A program made the position numbers and the translations under genes. 64,000 nucleotides of DNA from Parapristionchus giblindavisi (lineage: Eukaryota; Nematoda; Chromadorea; Rhabditida; Diplogasteridae): positions 248,001 to 312,000 of the forward strand of contig CALSFV010000019.1 in assembly GCA_943737045.1 (NCBI GenBank), read 5' to 3'. The notes under the pieces were generated by a model, which had not been told where the DNA came from, did not search any database, and saw only the letters and a list, made by a program, of their open reading frames with translations. Positions 52,901-64,000 of this stretch are shown one piece after another (position 1 is the stretch's first letter; each line of letters opens with the position of its first letter).

Positions 52901-54760
52901 TGCTATAATGATCGAAGTACAAAAGTAGCTTTTACTCTGATATGATCAAGATAACTTGAGAAATATGAAAATGAAAAATGAAACCTATCGTGTCATATAC
53001 CAAATGAAAGAGCGAAAAATTCTGAATAAGATAAAATATTTCAAAGTGGTCAGTACGGCCAATATGTAAATTTATCTTTCAGTACTCTCTGTTTTTGGTA
53101 CAAAACAGTATGTTACAAGTCAAATAGTCAATGATACTCAGCGAGTGATATACTATGTGAAAGAGGAAAAAATTCTGAATGAGACGCAATTCCGTTCATG
53201 TCGATCTGTAATATTTAACTGCTGCTATAATGATCGAAGTACAAAAGTAGCCTTTACTCTGATATGATCAAGATAACTTGAGAAATATGAAAATGAAAAT
53301 GAATCCTATCGTGTCATATACCAAATGAAAGAGCGAAAAATTCTGAATAAGATAAACTATTTCAAAGTGGTCAGTACGGCCAATATGTAAATTTATCTTT
53401 CAGTACTCTCTGTTTTTGGTACAAAACAGTATGTCACAAGTCAAATTGTCAATGATACTCAGCGAGTGATATACTATGTGAAAGAGGAAAAAATTCTGAA
53501 TGAGACGCACTTCAGTTCATGTCGATCTGTAATATTTAACTGCTGCTATAATGATCGAAGTACAAAATTAGCCTTTACTCTGATATGATCAAGATAACTT
53601 GAGAAATATGAAAATGAAAATGAATCCTATCGTGTCATATACCAAATGAAAGAGCGAAAAATTCTGAATAAGATAAACTATTTCAAAGTGGTCAGTACGG
53701 CCAATATGTAAATTTATCTTTCAGTACTCTCTGTTTTTGGTACAAAACAGTATGTTACAAGTCAAATTGTCAATGATACTCAGCGAGTGATATACTATGT
53801 GAAAGATGAAAAAATTCTGAATGAGACGCACTCCAGGTCATGTCGATCTGTAATATTTAACTGCTGCTATAATGATCGAAGTACAAAAGTAGCTTTTACT
53901 CTGATATGATCAAGATAACTTGAGAAATATGGAAATGAAAAATGAAACCTATCGTGTCATATACCAAATGAAAGAGCGAAAATTCTGAATAAGATAAAAT
54001 ATTTCAAAGTGGTCAGTACGGCCAATATGTAAATTTATCTTTCAGTACTCTCTGTTTTTGGTACAAAACAGTATGTTACAAGTCAAATTGTCAATGATAC
54101 TCAGCGAGTGATATACTATGTGAAAGAGGTAAAAATTCTGAATGAGACACACTTCAGGTCATGTCGATCTGTAATATTTTACTGCTGCTATAATGATCGA
54201 AGTACAAAAGTAGCTTTTACTCTGATATGATCAAGATAACTTGAGAAATATGAAAATGAAAAATGAAACGTATCGCGTCATAAACCAAATGAAAGAGCGA
54301 AAAATTCTGAATAAGATAAACTATTTCAAAGTGGTCAGTACGGCCAATATGTAAATTTATCTTTCAGTACTCTCTGTTTTTGGTACAAAACAGTATGTTA
54401 CAAGTCAAATTGTCAATGATACTCAGCGAGTGATATACTATGTGAAAGAGGTAAAAATTCTGAATGAGACACACTTCAGGTCATGTCGATCTGTAATATT
54501 TTACTGCTGCTATAATGATCGAAGTACAAAAGTAGCTTTTACTCTGATATGATCAAGATAACTTGAGAAATATGAAAATGAAAAATGAAACCTATCGTGT
54601 CATATTCCAAATGAAAGAGCGAAAAATTCTGAATAAGATAAACTATTTCAAAGTGGTCAGTACGGCCAATATGTAAATTTATCTTTCAGTACTCTCTGTT
54701 TTTGGTACAAAACAGTATGTTACAAGTCAAATTGTCAATGATACTCAGCGAGTGATATAC
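49400..54760 (+). repeat. 3215-bp higher-order repeat, two partial units
   Basis: ATAGTC at 49909 and 53124, TACAAAATTAGCC at 50346 and 53561, and the rare CGTATCGCGTCATAAACC form with GAGGTAAAAATTC all repeat 3215 bp or nearly so apart. Ten monomers make a unit. The matching blocks are about 49400-51540 and 52600-54760; the stretch between is related but not matched. Confidence 0.7.
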
Positions 54761-55287
54761 TATGTGAAAGAGGAAAAAATTCTGAATGAGACACACTTCA
54801 GGTCATGTCGATCTGTAATATTTTACTGCTGCTATAATGATCGAAGTACAAAAGTAGCTTTTACTCTGATATGATCAAGATAACTTGAGAAATATGAAAA
54901 TGAAAAATGAAACGTATCGTGTCATAAACCAAATGAAAGAGCGAAAAATTCTGAATAAGATAAACTATTTCAAAGTGGTCAGTACGGCCAATATGTAAAT
55001 TTATCTTTCAGTACTCTCTGTTTTTGGTACAAAACAGTATGTTACAAGTCAAATTGTCAATGATACTCAGCGAGTGATATACTATGTGAAAGAGGAAAAA
55101 ATTCTGAATGAGACACACTTCAGGTCATGTCGATCTGTAATATTTTACTGCTGCTATAATGATCGAAGTACAAAAGTAGCTTTTACTCTGATATGATCAA
55201 GATAACTTGAGAAATATGAAAATGAAAAATGAAACGTATCGTGTCATAAACCAAATGAAAGAGCGAAAAATTCTGAATAAGATAAAC

Positions 55288-55289
55288 TA
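55288..55289. other. TA target site duplication, left
   Basis: The host monomer GATAAACTATTTCAAAG is split so that TA stands on both sides of the insert (here and at 57419-57420). Removing one TA and the insert restores the monomer. Confidence 0.85.
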
Positions 55290-55927
55290 TCGTACCTCAA
55301 AGTTTCTTGTTGCAGTGAAACATTCAGAAACATAGTGAAAGTTTTTGAAGCCTTCTGAAAGTTTCAAAACGCTTCAGAATTTGTTTTCTGCTCAATTTGA
55401 GTGTTTGTTTCCATTTTTCTGTTATTTTGTTCATTTGTAAGTGATTGCTTAGTCAGATTGTACAAGTTAGATAAACACAGACCCCTCAATATCGATTGAT
55501 CCGAATTTAATGAATTCAAAAATTGTCAGTTCACGATAGGTAAAATCCTACACCGACAGTATATTTTGATTTAGCCGCGATTTAATTTTTTCTAATTCAC
55601 GGTTCTGGATTTTTAGTTGAAGACTTGGTTTTTAAACTGTTAAAACTGTTGTTTTATGTTTTCGCGTTGTTGTTTTTATTTTTCACTTATACTATTTCAC
55701 TGATTCCCATGTGCACTTAATCATCGTGTAACCCTTCATGCTTATTCATTCCTGAACCCTTCATGATTCTATAATAAAACTGTTATCCTCCTACAGGAAC
55801 CCTTCCGAGATGTCGTTTTGCAAGTCTGGCCCACAATTCTCGCTTCATGGAGCCTGAAATTGATGTGGTGAGTCCCTTTTGTAGTTCATACTCCTCGAAT
55901 TATGCATATTGATTGTTGTGATTATGA
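55290..55927 (+). repeat. Left 638-bp inverted arm
   Basis: Holds the subterminal motif cluster, about 400 bp without any recognised signal, three AACCCTTC motifs between about 55730 and 55806, and candidate exon 1 with its donor. Differences from the other arm: TTAATCATC here against TTAGTCATC, and CTCGAATTATG against CTCAAATTATG. Similarity drops abruptly after ATTATGA at 55927. Confidence 0.9.
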
Positions 55928-56543
55928 GTTCTAGTATAATTCGTTTACTGCGAACGTTTTAGTTCTATTCACTCTGCTGGTATTTGAGCTATATACGAGA
56001 CAAATTTGTGTATATTCATTGTATTCTATTTTAGGATATTGCCACCACTACTCGCATCTATCTACTCCACTACCACCACTATTCTGGATGTGCTACAGCA
56101 AAACTCGGTGAGTTGACTTATTATTTCTACATTCTTTCTCACTGATCAGTTATGGGATTTGTGTAAAACTCATACTATTATATCACGCATGTGCTATTTA
56201 TCAGTTTATATTCTTCGTAATTCTTTATTTCTTCATTCAATCATGGAATTGTATGAAAATATATAGGTAAATGATGGGGCTGAGATGTATTTCATTGTGG
56301 TCATTTGGTGAATAATTGCGATTGATGTTTTGCTGGAGATGACTGACAGCTATGAGGGATGGGTATGATCAAATTGTAGGCTACTTTGTATTGCTTTCTT
56401 ATTGATTTATTCTTATCTTTATTGCAGTTCTCGGCCCTCAGATGTCAGTCCGGGACCCAGTTTTGGCGCCACACCAGCTACGGAATTTTGTTTTGTTTTT
56501 TAAAGCACGAATATTGAATAAAATATCTTTATTTGTTCTATAA
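55797..56543 (+). CDS. Candidate spliced mini-gene, plus strand
   Basis: Predicted exons are 55797-55867, 56035-56107 and 56428-56543. Donors GTGAGT follow exons 1 and 2; acceptors are TTTTAG and TTGCAG. Joined, one frame stays open from ATG at 55847 (start of peptide MEPEIDV) to TAA at 56541-56543, 69 codons. It is also open upstream to the CTACAG at 55791. Exon 2 is rich in Thr, His and Tyr. An earlier ATG at 55810 lies in another frame and ends after 15 codons. The AATAAA at 56517 precedes the stop, which weakens the coding reading; a spliced non-coding RNA or dead gene copy is equally possible. No domain recognised. Confidence 0.35.
56517..56533. terminator. Bidirectional polyadenylation signals
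   Basis: AATAAA lies at 56517-56522 on the plus strand and at 56528-56533 on the minus strand (TTTATT), five bases apart within TTGAATAAAATATCTTTATT. Each lies at the 3' end of one of the two convergent candidate transcripts, so the pair could end both. Confidence 0.55.
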
Positions 56544-56582
56544 TCTACACCTCGTCTGACAATATATACACGAATGACAAAG

Positions 56583-56861
56583 TTAGGGTGGATATTCGAA
56601 TCCCTTCCATGCTTCATGGATTGGAAAAAGTTCCATGTGGTGATGAGAGAAGTGGAGGGCAGTGTCCTAGAAAGGAATACAATGAATATATATAGAGATT
56701 TTCATATATAAATATGAGCAGAGTGCATAGAGCACTGAAACGTAAACGAAGCAAAGTAACGCATAATACTAGACTAGAAATCATAATCACAACAATCAAT
56801 ATGCATAATTTGAGGAGTATGAACTACAAAAGGGACTCACCACATCAATTTCAGGCTCCAT
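56583..56861 (-). CDS. Candidate spliced mini-gene, minus strand
   Basis: Exon 1 (56841-56911 in plus coordinates) is the inverted twin of the plus-strand exon 1, with the same ATG (56859-56861) and GTGAGT donor. The acceptor CTTTCTAG leads to exon 2 starting at 56666, which opens DTALHFSHHH and stops at TAA 56583-56585. The product would have 34 residues, sharing seven with the plus-strand version and then differing almost completely. The minus-strand AATAAA lies about 50 bases past the stop, a normal gene layout. The intron is 174 bp. A 61-codon unspliced frame at 56614-56799 crosses this intron and is a shadow. Coding status unproven. Confidence 0.35.
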
Positions 56862-57418
56862 GAAGCGAGAATTGTGGGCCAGACTTGCAAAACGACATCT
56901 CGGAAGGGTTCCTGTAGGAGGATAACAGTTTTATTATAGAATCATGAAGGGTTCAGGAATGAATAAGCATGAAGGGTTACACGATGACTAAGTGCACATG
57001 GGAATCAGTGAAATAGTATAAGTGAAAAATAAAAACAACAACGCGAAAACATAAAACAACAGTTTTAACAGTTTAAAAACCAAGTCTTCAACTAAAAATC
57101 CAGAACCGTGAATTAGAAAAAATTAAATCGCGGCTAAATCAAAATATACTGTCGGTGTAGGATTTTACCTATCGTGAACTGACAATTTTTGAATTCATTA
57201 AATTCGGATCAATCGATATTGAGGGGTCTGTGTTTATCTAACTTGTACAATCTGACTAAGCAATCACTTACAAATGAACAAAATAACAGAAAAATGGAAA
57301 CAAACACTCAAATTGAGCAGAAAACAAATTCTGAAGCGTTTTGAAACTTTCAGAAGGCTTCAAAAACTTTCACTATGTTTCTGAATGTTTCACTGCAACA
57401 AGAAACTTTGAGGTACGA
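56781..57418 (-). repeat. Right 638-bp inverted arm
   Basis: Complement of the left arm. Beyond its inner edge the two sides are only distantly alike: TATTCATTGTATTC before the second acceptor and GAYAYTGCC after it are shared, the rest differs. The arms have thus been homogenised, or copied, up to a sharp boundary. Confidence 0.9.
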
Positions 57419-57420
57419 TA

Positions 57421-60400
57421 TTTCAAAGTGGTCAGTACGGCCAATATGTAAATTTATCTTTCAGTACTCTCTGTTTTTGGTACAAAACAGTATGTTACAA
57501 GTCAAATTGTCAATGATACTCAGCGAGTGATATACTATGTGAAAGAGGAAAAAATTCTGAATGAGACACACTTCAGGTCATGTCGATCTGTAATATTTTA
57601 CTGCTGCTATAATGATCGAAGTACAAAAGTAGCTTTTACTCTGATATGATCAAGATAACTTGAGAAATATGAAAATGAAAATGAATCCTATCGTGTCATA
57701 TAAGAAATGAAAGAGCGAAAAATTCTGAATAAAATAAACTATTTCAAAGTGGTCAGTACGGCCAATATGTAAATTTATCTTTCAGTACTCTCTGTTTTTG
57801 GTACAAAACAGTATGTTACAAGTCAAATTGTCAATGATACTCAGCGAGTGATATACTATGTGAAAGAGGTAAAAATTCTGAATGAGACACACTTCAGGTC
57901 ATGTCGATCTGTAATATTTTACTGCTGCTATAATGATCGAAGTACAAAAGTAGCTTTTACTCTGATATGATCAAGATAACTTGAGAAATATGAAAATGAA
58001 AAATGAAACGTATCGTGTCATAAACCAAATGAAAGAGCGAAAAATTCTGAATAAGATAAACTATTTCAAAGTGGTCAGTACGGCCAATATGTAAATTTAT
58101 CTTTCAGTACTCTCTGTTTTTGGTACAAAACAGTATGTTACAAGTCAAATTGTCAATGATACTCAGCGAGTGATATACTATGTGAAAGAGGAAAAAATTC
58201 TGAATGAGACACACTTCAGGTCATGTCGATCTGTAATATTTTACTGCTGCTATAATGATCGAAGTACAAAAGTAGCTTTTACTCTGATATGATCAAGATA
58301 ACTTGAGAAATATGAAAATGAAAATGAATCCTATCGTGTCATATAAGAAATGAAAGAGCGAAAAATTCTGAATAAAATAAACTATTTCAAAGTGGTCAGT
58401 ACGGCCAATATGTAAATTTATCTTTCAGTACTCTCTGTTTTTGGTACAAAACAGTATGTTACAAGTCAAATTGTCAATGATACTCAGCGAGTGATATACT
58501 ATGTGAAAGAGGTAAAAATTCTGAATGAGACACACTTCAGGTCATGTCGATCTGTAATATTTTACTGCTGCTATAATGATCGAAGTACAAAAGTAGCTTT
58601 TACTCTGATATGATCAAGATAACTTGAGAAATATGAAAATGAAAATGAATCCTATCGTGTCATATACCAAATGAAAGAGCGAAAAATTCTGAATAAGATA
58701 AACTATTTCAAAGTGGTCAGTACGGCCAATATGTAAATTTATCTTTCAGTACTCTCTGTTTTTGGTACAAAACAGTATTTTACATGTCAAATTGTCAATG
58801 ATACTCAGCGAGTGATATACTATGTGAAAGAGGAAAAAATTCTGAATGAGACGCACTTCAGTTCATGTCGATCTGTAATATTTAACTGCTGCTATAATGA
58901 TCGAAGTACAAAAGTAGCCTTTACTCTGATATGATCAAGATAACTTGAGAAATATGAAAATGAAAATGAATCCTATCGTGTCATATAAGAAATGAAAGAG
59001 CGAAAAATTCTGAATAAAATAAACTATTTCAAAGTGGTCAGTACGGCCAATATGTAAATTTATCTTTCAGTACTCTCTGTTTTTGGTACAAAACAGTATG
59101 TTACAAGTCAAATTGTCAATGATACTCAGCAAGTGATATACTATGTGAAAGAGGAAAACATTCTGAATGAGACGCACTTCAGTCCATGTCGATCTGTAAT
59201 ATTTAACTGCTGCTATAATGATCGAAGTACAAAAGTAGCCTTTACTCTGATATGATCAAGATAACTTGAGAAATATGAAAATGAAAATGAATCCTATCGT
59301 GTCATATACCAAATGAAAGAGCGAAAAATTCTGAATAAGATAAAATATTTCAAAGTGGTCAGTACGGCCAATATGTAATTTTATCTTTCAGTACTCTCTG
59401 TTTTTGGTACAAAACAGTATGTTACAAGTCAAATTGTCAATGATACTCAGCGAGTGATATACTATGTGAAAGAGGAAAACATTCTGAATGAGACGCACTT
59501 CAGTCCATGTCGATCTGTAATATTTAACTGCTGCTATAATGACCGAAGTACAAAAGTAGCCTTTACTCTGATATGATCAAGATAACTTGAGAAATATGAA
59601 AATGAAAATGAATCCTATCGTGTCATATACCAAATGAAAGAGCGAAAAATTCTGAATAAGATAAAATATTTCAAAGTGGTCAGTACGGCCAATATGTAAT
59701 TTTATCTTTCAGTACTCTCTGTTTTTGGTACAAAACAGTATGTTACAAGTCAAATTGTCAATGATACTCAGCGAGTGATATACTATGTGAAAGAGGAAAA
59801 AATTCTGAATGAGACACACTTCAGGTCATGTCGATCTGTAATATTTTACTGCTGCTATAATGATCGAAGTACAAAAGTAGCTTTTACTCTGATATGATCA
59901 AGATAACTTGAGAAATATGAAAATGAAAAATGAAACCTATCGTGTCATATTCCAAATGAAAGAGCGAAAAATTCTGAATAAGATAAACTATTTCAAAGTG
60001 GTCAGTACGGCCAATATGTAAATTTATCTTTCAGTACTCTCTGTTTTTGGTACAAAACAGTATGTTACAAGTCAAATTGTCAATGCTACTCAGCGAGTGA
60101 TATACTATGTGAAAGAGGAAAAAATTCTGAATGAGACACACTTCAGGTCATGTCGATCTGTAATATTTTACTGCTGCTATAATGATCGAAGTACAAAAGT
60201 AGCCTTTACTCTGATATGATCAAGATAACTTGAGAAATATGAAATTGAAAATGAATCCTATCGTGTCATATACCAAATGAAAGAGCGAAAAATTCTGAAT
60301 AAGATAAAATATTTCAAAGTGGTCAGTACGGCCAATATGTAATTTTATCTTTCAGTACTCTCTGTTTTTGGTACAAAACAGTATGTTACAAGTCAAATTG

Positions 60401-63400
60401 TCAATGATACTCAGCGAGTGATATACTATGTGAAAGAGGAAAAAATTCTGAATGAGACACACTTCAGGTCATGTCGATCTGTAATATTTTACTGCTGCTA
60501 TAATGATCGAAGTACAAAAGTAGCTTTTACTCTGATATGATCAAGATAACTTGAGAAATATGAAAATGAAAAATGAAACCTATCGTGTCATATTCCAAAT
60601 GAAAGAGCGAAAAATTCTGAATAAGATAAACTATTTCAAAGTGGTCAGTACGGCCAATATGTAAATTTATCTTTCAGTACTCTCTGTTTTTGGTACAAAA
60701 CAGTATGTTACAAGTCAAATTGTCAATGATACTCAGCGAGTGATATACTATGTGAAAGAGGAAAAAATTCTGAATGAGACACACTTCAGGTCATGTCGAT
60801 CTGTAATATTTTACTGCTGCTATAATGATCGAAGTACAAAAGTAGCTTTTACTCTGATATGATCAAGATAACTTGAGAAATATGAAAATGAAAAATGAAA
60901 CGTATCGTGTCATAAACCAAATGAAAGAGCGAAAAATTCTGAATAAGATAAACTATTTCAAAGTGGTCAGTACGGCCAATATGTAAATTTATCTTTCAGT
61001 ACTCTCTGTTTTTGGTACAAAACAGTATGTTACAAGTCAAATTGTCAATGATACTCAGCGAGTGATATACTATGTGAAAGAGGAAAAAATTCTGAATGAG
61101 ACACACTTCAGGTCATGTCGATCTGTAATATTTTACTGCTGCTATAATGATCGAAGTACAAAAGTAGCTTTTACTCTGATATGATCAAGATAACTTGAGA
61201 AATATGAAAATGAAAATGAATCCTATCGTGTCATATAAGAAATGAAAGAGCGAAAAATTCTGAATAAAATAAACTATTTCAAAGTGGTCAGTACGGCCAA
61301 TATGTAAATTTATCTTTCAGTACTCTCTATTTTTGGTACAAAACAGTATGTTACAAGTCAAATTGTCAATGATACTCAGCGAGTGATATACTATGTGAAA
61401 GAGGTAAAAATTCTGAATGAGACACACTTCAGGTCATGTCGATCTGTAATATTTTACTGCTGCTATAATGATCGAAGTACAAAAGTAGCTTTTACTCTGA
61501 TATGATCAAGATAACTTGAGAAATATGAAAATGAAAATGAATCCTATCGTGTCATATACCAAATGAAAGAGCGAAAAATTCTGAATAAGATAAACTATTT
61601 CAAAGTGGTCAGTACGGCCAATATGTAAATTTATCTTTCAGTACTCTCTGTTTTTGGTACAAAACAGTATTTTACATGTCAAATTGTCAATGATACTCAG
61701 CGAGTGATATACTATGTGAAAGAGGAAAAAATTCTGAATGAGACGCACTTCAGTTCATGTCGATCTGTAATATTTAACTGCTGCTGTAATGATCGAAGTA
61801 CAAAAGTAGCCTTTACTCTGATATGATCAAGATAACTTGAGAAATATGAAAATGAAAATGAATCCTATCGTGTCATATAAGAAATGAAAGAGCGAAAAAT
61901 TCTGAATAAAATAAACTATTTCAAAGTGGTCAGTACGGCCAATATGTAAATTTATCTTTCAGTACTCTCTGTTTTTGGTACAAAACAGTATGTTACAAGT
62001 CAAATTGTCAATGATACTCAGCGAGTGATATACTATGTGAAAGAGGTAAAAATTCTGAATGAGACACACTTCAGGTCATGTCGATCTGTAATATTTTACT
62101 GCTGCTATAATGATCGAAGTACAAAAGTAGCTTTTACTCTGATATGATCAAGATAACTTGAGAAATATGAAAATGAAAATGAATCCTATCGTGCCATATA
62201 CCAAATGAAAGAGCGAAAAATTCTGAATAAGATAAACTATTTCAAAGTGGTCAGTACGGCCAATATGTAAATTTATCTTTCAGTACTCTCTGTTTTTGGT
62301 ACAAAACAGTATTTTACATGTCAAATTGTCAATGATACTCAGCGAGTGATATACTATGTGAAAGAGGAAAAAATTCTGAATGAGACGCACTTCAGTTCAT
62401 GTCGATCTGTAATATTTAACTGCTGCTGTAATGATCGAAGTACAAAAGTAGCCTTTACTCTGATATGATCAAGATAACTTGAGAAATATGAAAATGAAAA
62501 TGAATCCTATCGTGTCATATAAGAAATGAAAGAGCGAAAAATTCTGAATAAAATAAACTATTTCAAAGTGGTCAGTACGGCCAATATGTAAATTTATCTT
62601 TCAGTACTCTCTGTTTTTGGTACAAAACAGTATGTTACAAGTCAAATTGTCAATGATACTCAGCGAGTGATATACTATGTGAAAGAGGAAAAAATTCTGA
62701 ATGAGACACACTTCAGGTCATGTCGATCTGTAATATTTTACTGCTGCTATAATGATCGAAGTACAAAAGTAGCTTTTACTCTGATATGATCAAGATAACT
62801 TGAGAAATATGAAAATGAAAATGAATCCTATCGTGTCATATAAGAAATGAAAGAGCGAAAAATTCTGAATAAAATAAACTATTTCAAAGTGGTCAGTACG
62901 GCCAATATGTAAATTTATCTTTCAGTACTCTCTGTTTTTGGTACAAAACAGCATGTTACAAGTCAAATTGTCAATGATACTCAGCGAGTGATATACTATA
63001 TGAAAGAGGTAAAAATTCTGAATGAGACACACTTCAGGTCATGTCGATCTGTAATATTTTACTGCTGCTATAATGATCGAAGTACAAAAGTAGCTTTTAC
63101 TCTGATATGATCAAGATAACTTGAGAAATATGAAAATGAAAATGAATCCTATCGTGTCATATACCAAATGAAAGAGCGAAAAATTCTGAATAAGATAAAC
63201 TATTTCAAAGTGGTCAGTACGGCCAATATGTAAATTTATCTTTCAGTACTCTCTGTTTTTGGTACAAAACAGTATTTTACATGTCAAATTGTCAATGATA
63301 CTCAGCGAGTGATATACTATGTGAAAGAGGAAAAAATTCTGAATGAGACGCACTTCAGTTCATGTCGATCTGTAATATTTAACTGCTGCTATAATGATCG

Positions 63401-64000
63401 AAGTACAAAAGTAGCTTTTACTCTGATATGATCAAGATAACTTGAGAAATATGAAAATGAAAATGAATCCTATCGTGTCATATAAGAAATGAAAGAGCGA
63501 AAAATTCTGAATAAAATAAACTATTTCAAAGTGGTCAGTACGGCCAATATGTAAATTTATCTTTCAGTACTCTCTGTTTTTGGTACAAAACAGTATGTTA
63601 CAAGTCAAATTGTCAATGATACTCAGCGAGTGATATACTATGTGAAAGAGGAAAAAATTCTGAATGAGACACACTTCAGGTCATGTCGATCTGTAATATT
63701 TTACTGCTGCTATAATGATCGAAGTACAAAAGTAGCTTTTACTCTGATATGATCAAGATAACTTGAGAAATATGAAAATGAAAATGAATCCTATCGTGTC
63801 ATATAAGAAATGAAAGAGCGAAAAATTCTGAATAAAATAAACTATTTCAAAGTGGTCAGTACGGCCAATATGTAAATTTATCTTTCAGTACTCTCTGTTT
63901 TTGGTACAAAACAGCATGTTACAAGTCAAATTGTCAATGATACTCAGCGAGTGATATACTATATGAAAGAGGTAAAAATTCTGAATGAGACACACTTCAG
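57421..64000 (+). repeat. 321-bp satellite, right block
   Basis: About 20 monomers resuming in phase at TTTCAAAGTGG. Enriched in the TATAAGAAATGAAAGAGCG with AATAAAATAAAC subtype and in GAGGTAAAAATTC. No gene or insertion seen. The array runs off the right edge of the window, so its true end is unknown. Confidence 0.97.
61200..64000 (+). repeat. 642- and 963-bp higher-order repeats
   Basis: TTTACATGTC occurs at 61671 and 62313 (642 bp), together with the rare CTGCTGTAATG at 61781 and 62424. The next step is 963 bp: TATTTTACATG near 62309 and 63272, and ATATACTATATGAAAG at 62991 and 63954. So a two-monomer unit was extended to a three-monomer unit here. Confidence 0.75.

Larger units (their letters stand above)
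39222..55287 (+). repeat. 321-bp satellite, block between the two large insertions
   Basis: About 50 monomers, resuming mid-monomer exactly in phase after the Helitron-like element. The first part carries a 66-bp partial duplication at 39402. Single-base deletions occur, for example GAGTACAAAGTAGC near 39745, GAAAAATTCTG near 42565 and GTAATTTATC near 49853. No gene seen; a reverse 80-codon frame at 49411-49653 is an accident of a CAG to AAG change. Confidence 0.97.
55290..57418. mobile_element. 2.13-kb foldback element with TA duplication
   Basis: Begins TCGTACCTCAAAGTTTC and ends with its exact complement. The terminal inverted repeats are 638 bp long (55290-55927 and 56781-57418), and I see only two mismatches. 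A TA duplication is typical of Tc1/mariner-type and some other DNA transposons, but no transposase is present, so the element would be non-autonomous. The termini are dense in GTGAAA, GAAAGTTT and TTCAGAA motifs, possible subterminal binding sites. The 853-bp centre carries the divergent ends of two convergent spliced units. It may be a foldback transposon that captured and inverted a host gene fragment. Family not recognised. Confidence 0.85.

Noticed and set aside
55797..55867. MSFCKSGPQ-type reading frame from the first ATG in exon 1
   Set aside because: Ends after 15 codons at TGA within exon 1; the other frame stays open through exon 1 and both candidate downstream exons.
56614..56799. 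Reverse-strand 61-codon ORF in the foldback element
   Set aside because: Runs over the candidate intron and its CTTTCTAG acceptor, with a composition typical of translated AT-rich intron; it conflicts with the better-supported spliced reading.
1..64000. CENP-B box or other known centromere motif in the monomer
   Set aside because: No sequence resembling TTCGNNNNANNCGGG was seen by eye in the monomer on either strand; centromere function cannot be claimed from sequence alone.

Overview
The window is a very long tandem-satellite array from a eukaryotic genome. A monomer of about 321 bp, always in the same orientation, fills all 64 kb apart from three classes of inserted DNA. Subtracting the insertions leaves about 58.4 kb of satellite, or roughly 180 head-to-tail monomers (my division, not a program count). 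There is no bacterial gene organisation, no rRNA or tRNA, and no conventional long gene. AT-rich DNA, candidate introns with GTGAGT donors and TTTTAG/TTGCAG acceptors, AATAAA signals, a short foldback transposon and a Helitron-like insertion all point to an animal. A nematode or another invertebrate is my best guess, but this is inference and not proven by the sequence.

Layout: 1-22850 is satellite with a patchwork of higher-order repeats (HORs). 22851-30217 is satellite carrying six copies of one 208-bp palindromic MITE, all at the same base of the monomer and apparently identical, so they spread by array amplification rather than by six transpositions. 30218-37032 is more diverged satellite with 1030-bp HORs and recurrent 66-bp partial duplications. 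37033-39221 is a 2.2-kb Helitron-like non-autonomous element, inserted in reverse and built mostly of a degenerate repeat of about 130 bp plus two 225-bp direct repeats. 39222-55287 is satellite with HORs of 1928, 964 and 3215 bp. 55290-57418 is a 2.1-kb foldback element with 638-bp near-identical inverted arms and a TA target duplication. It carries two convergent, apparently spliced mini-gene candidates that share a bidirectional polyadenylation region. 57421-64000 returns to satellite in phase, with 642- and 963-bp HORs.

The monomer is itself an ancient dimer. Its two halves (offset about 153 and 168 bp) align at the DNA level, and in the one monomer variant that stays open they encode two related peptides. 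Six such 103-codon open monomers occur between 13169 and 21459. Almost every other monomer has a stop in the same frame, so I do not treat them as genes.

The most interesting material is the MITE that became part of a higher-order satellite unit, the mosaic foldback element with convergent spliced units, the dimeric origin of the monomer, and a degenerate hammerhead-ribozyme-like arrangement at the end of each monomer. HOR boundaries were read by eye from diagnostic variants and are good to tens or a few hundreds of bases.
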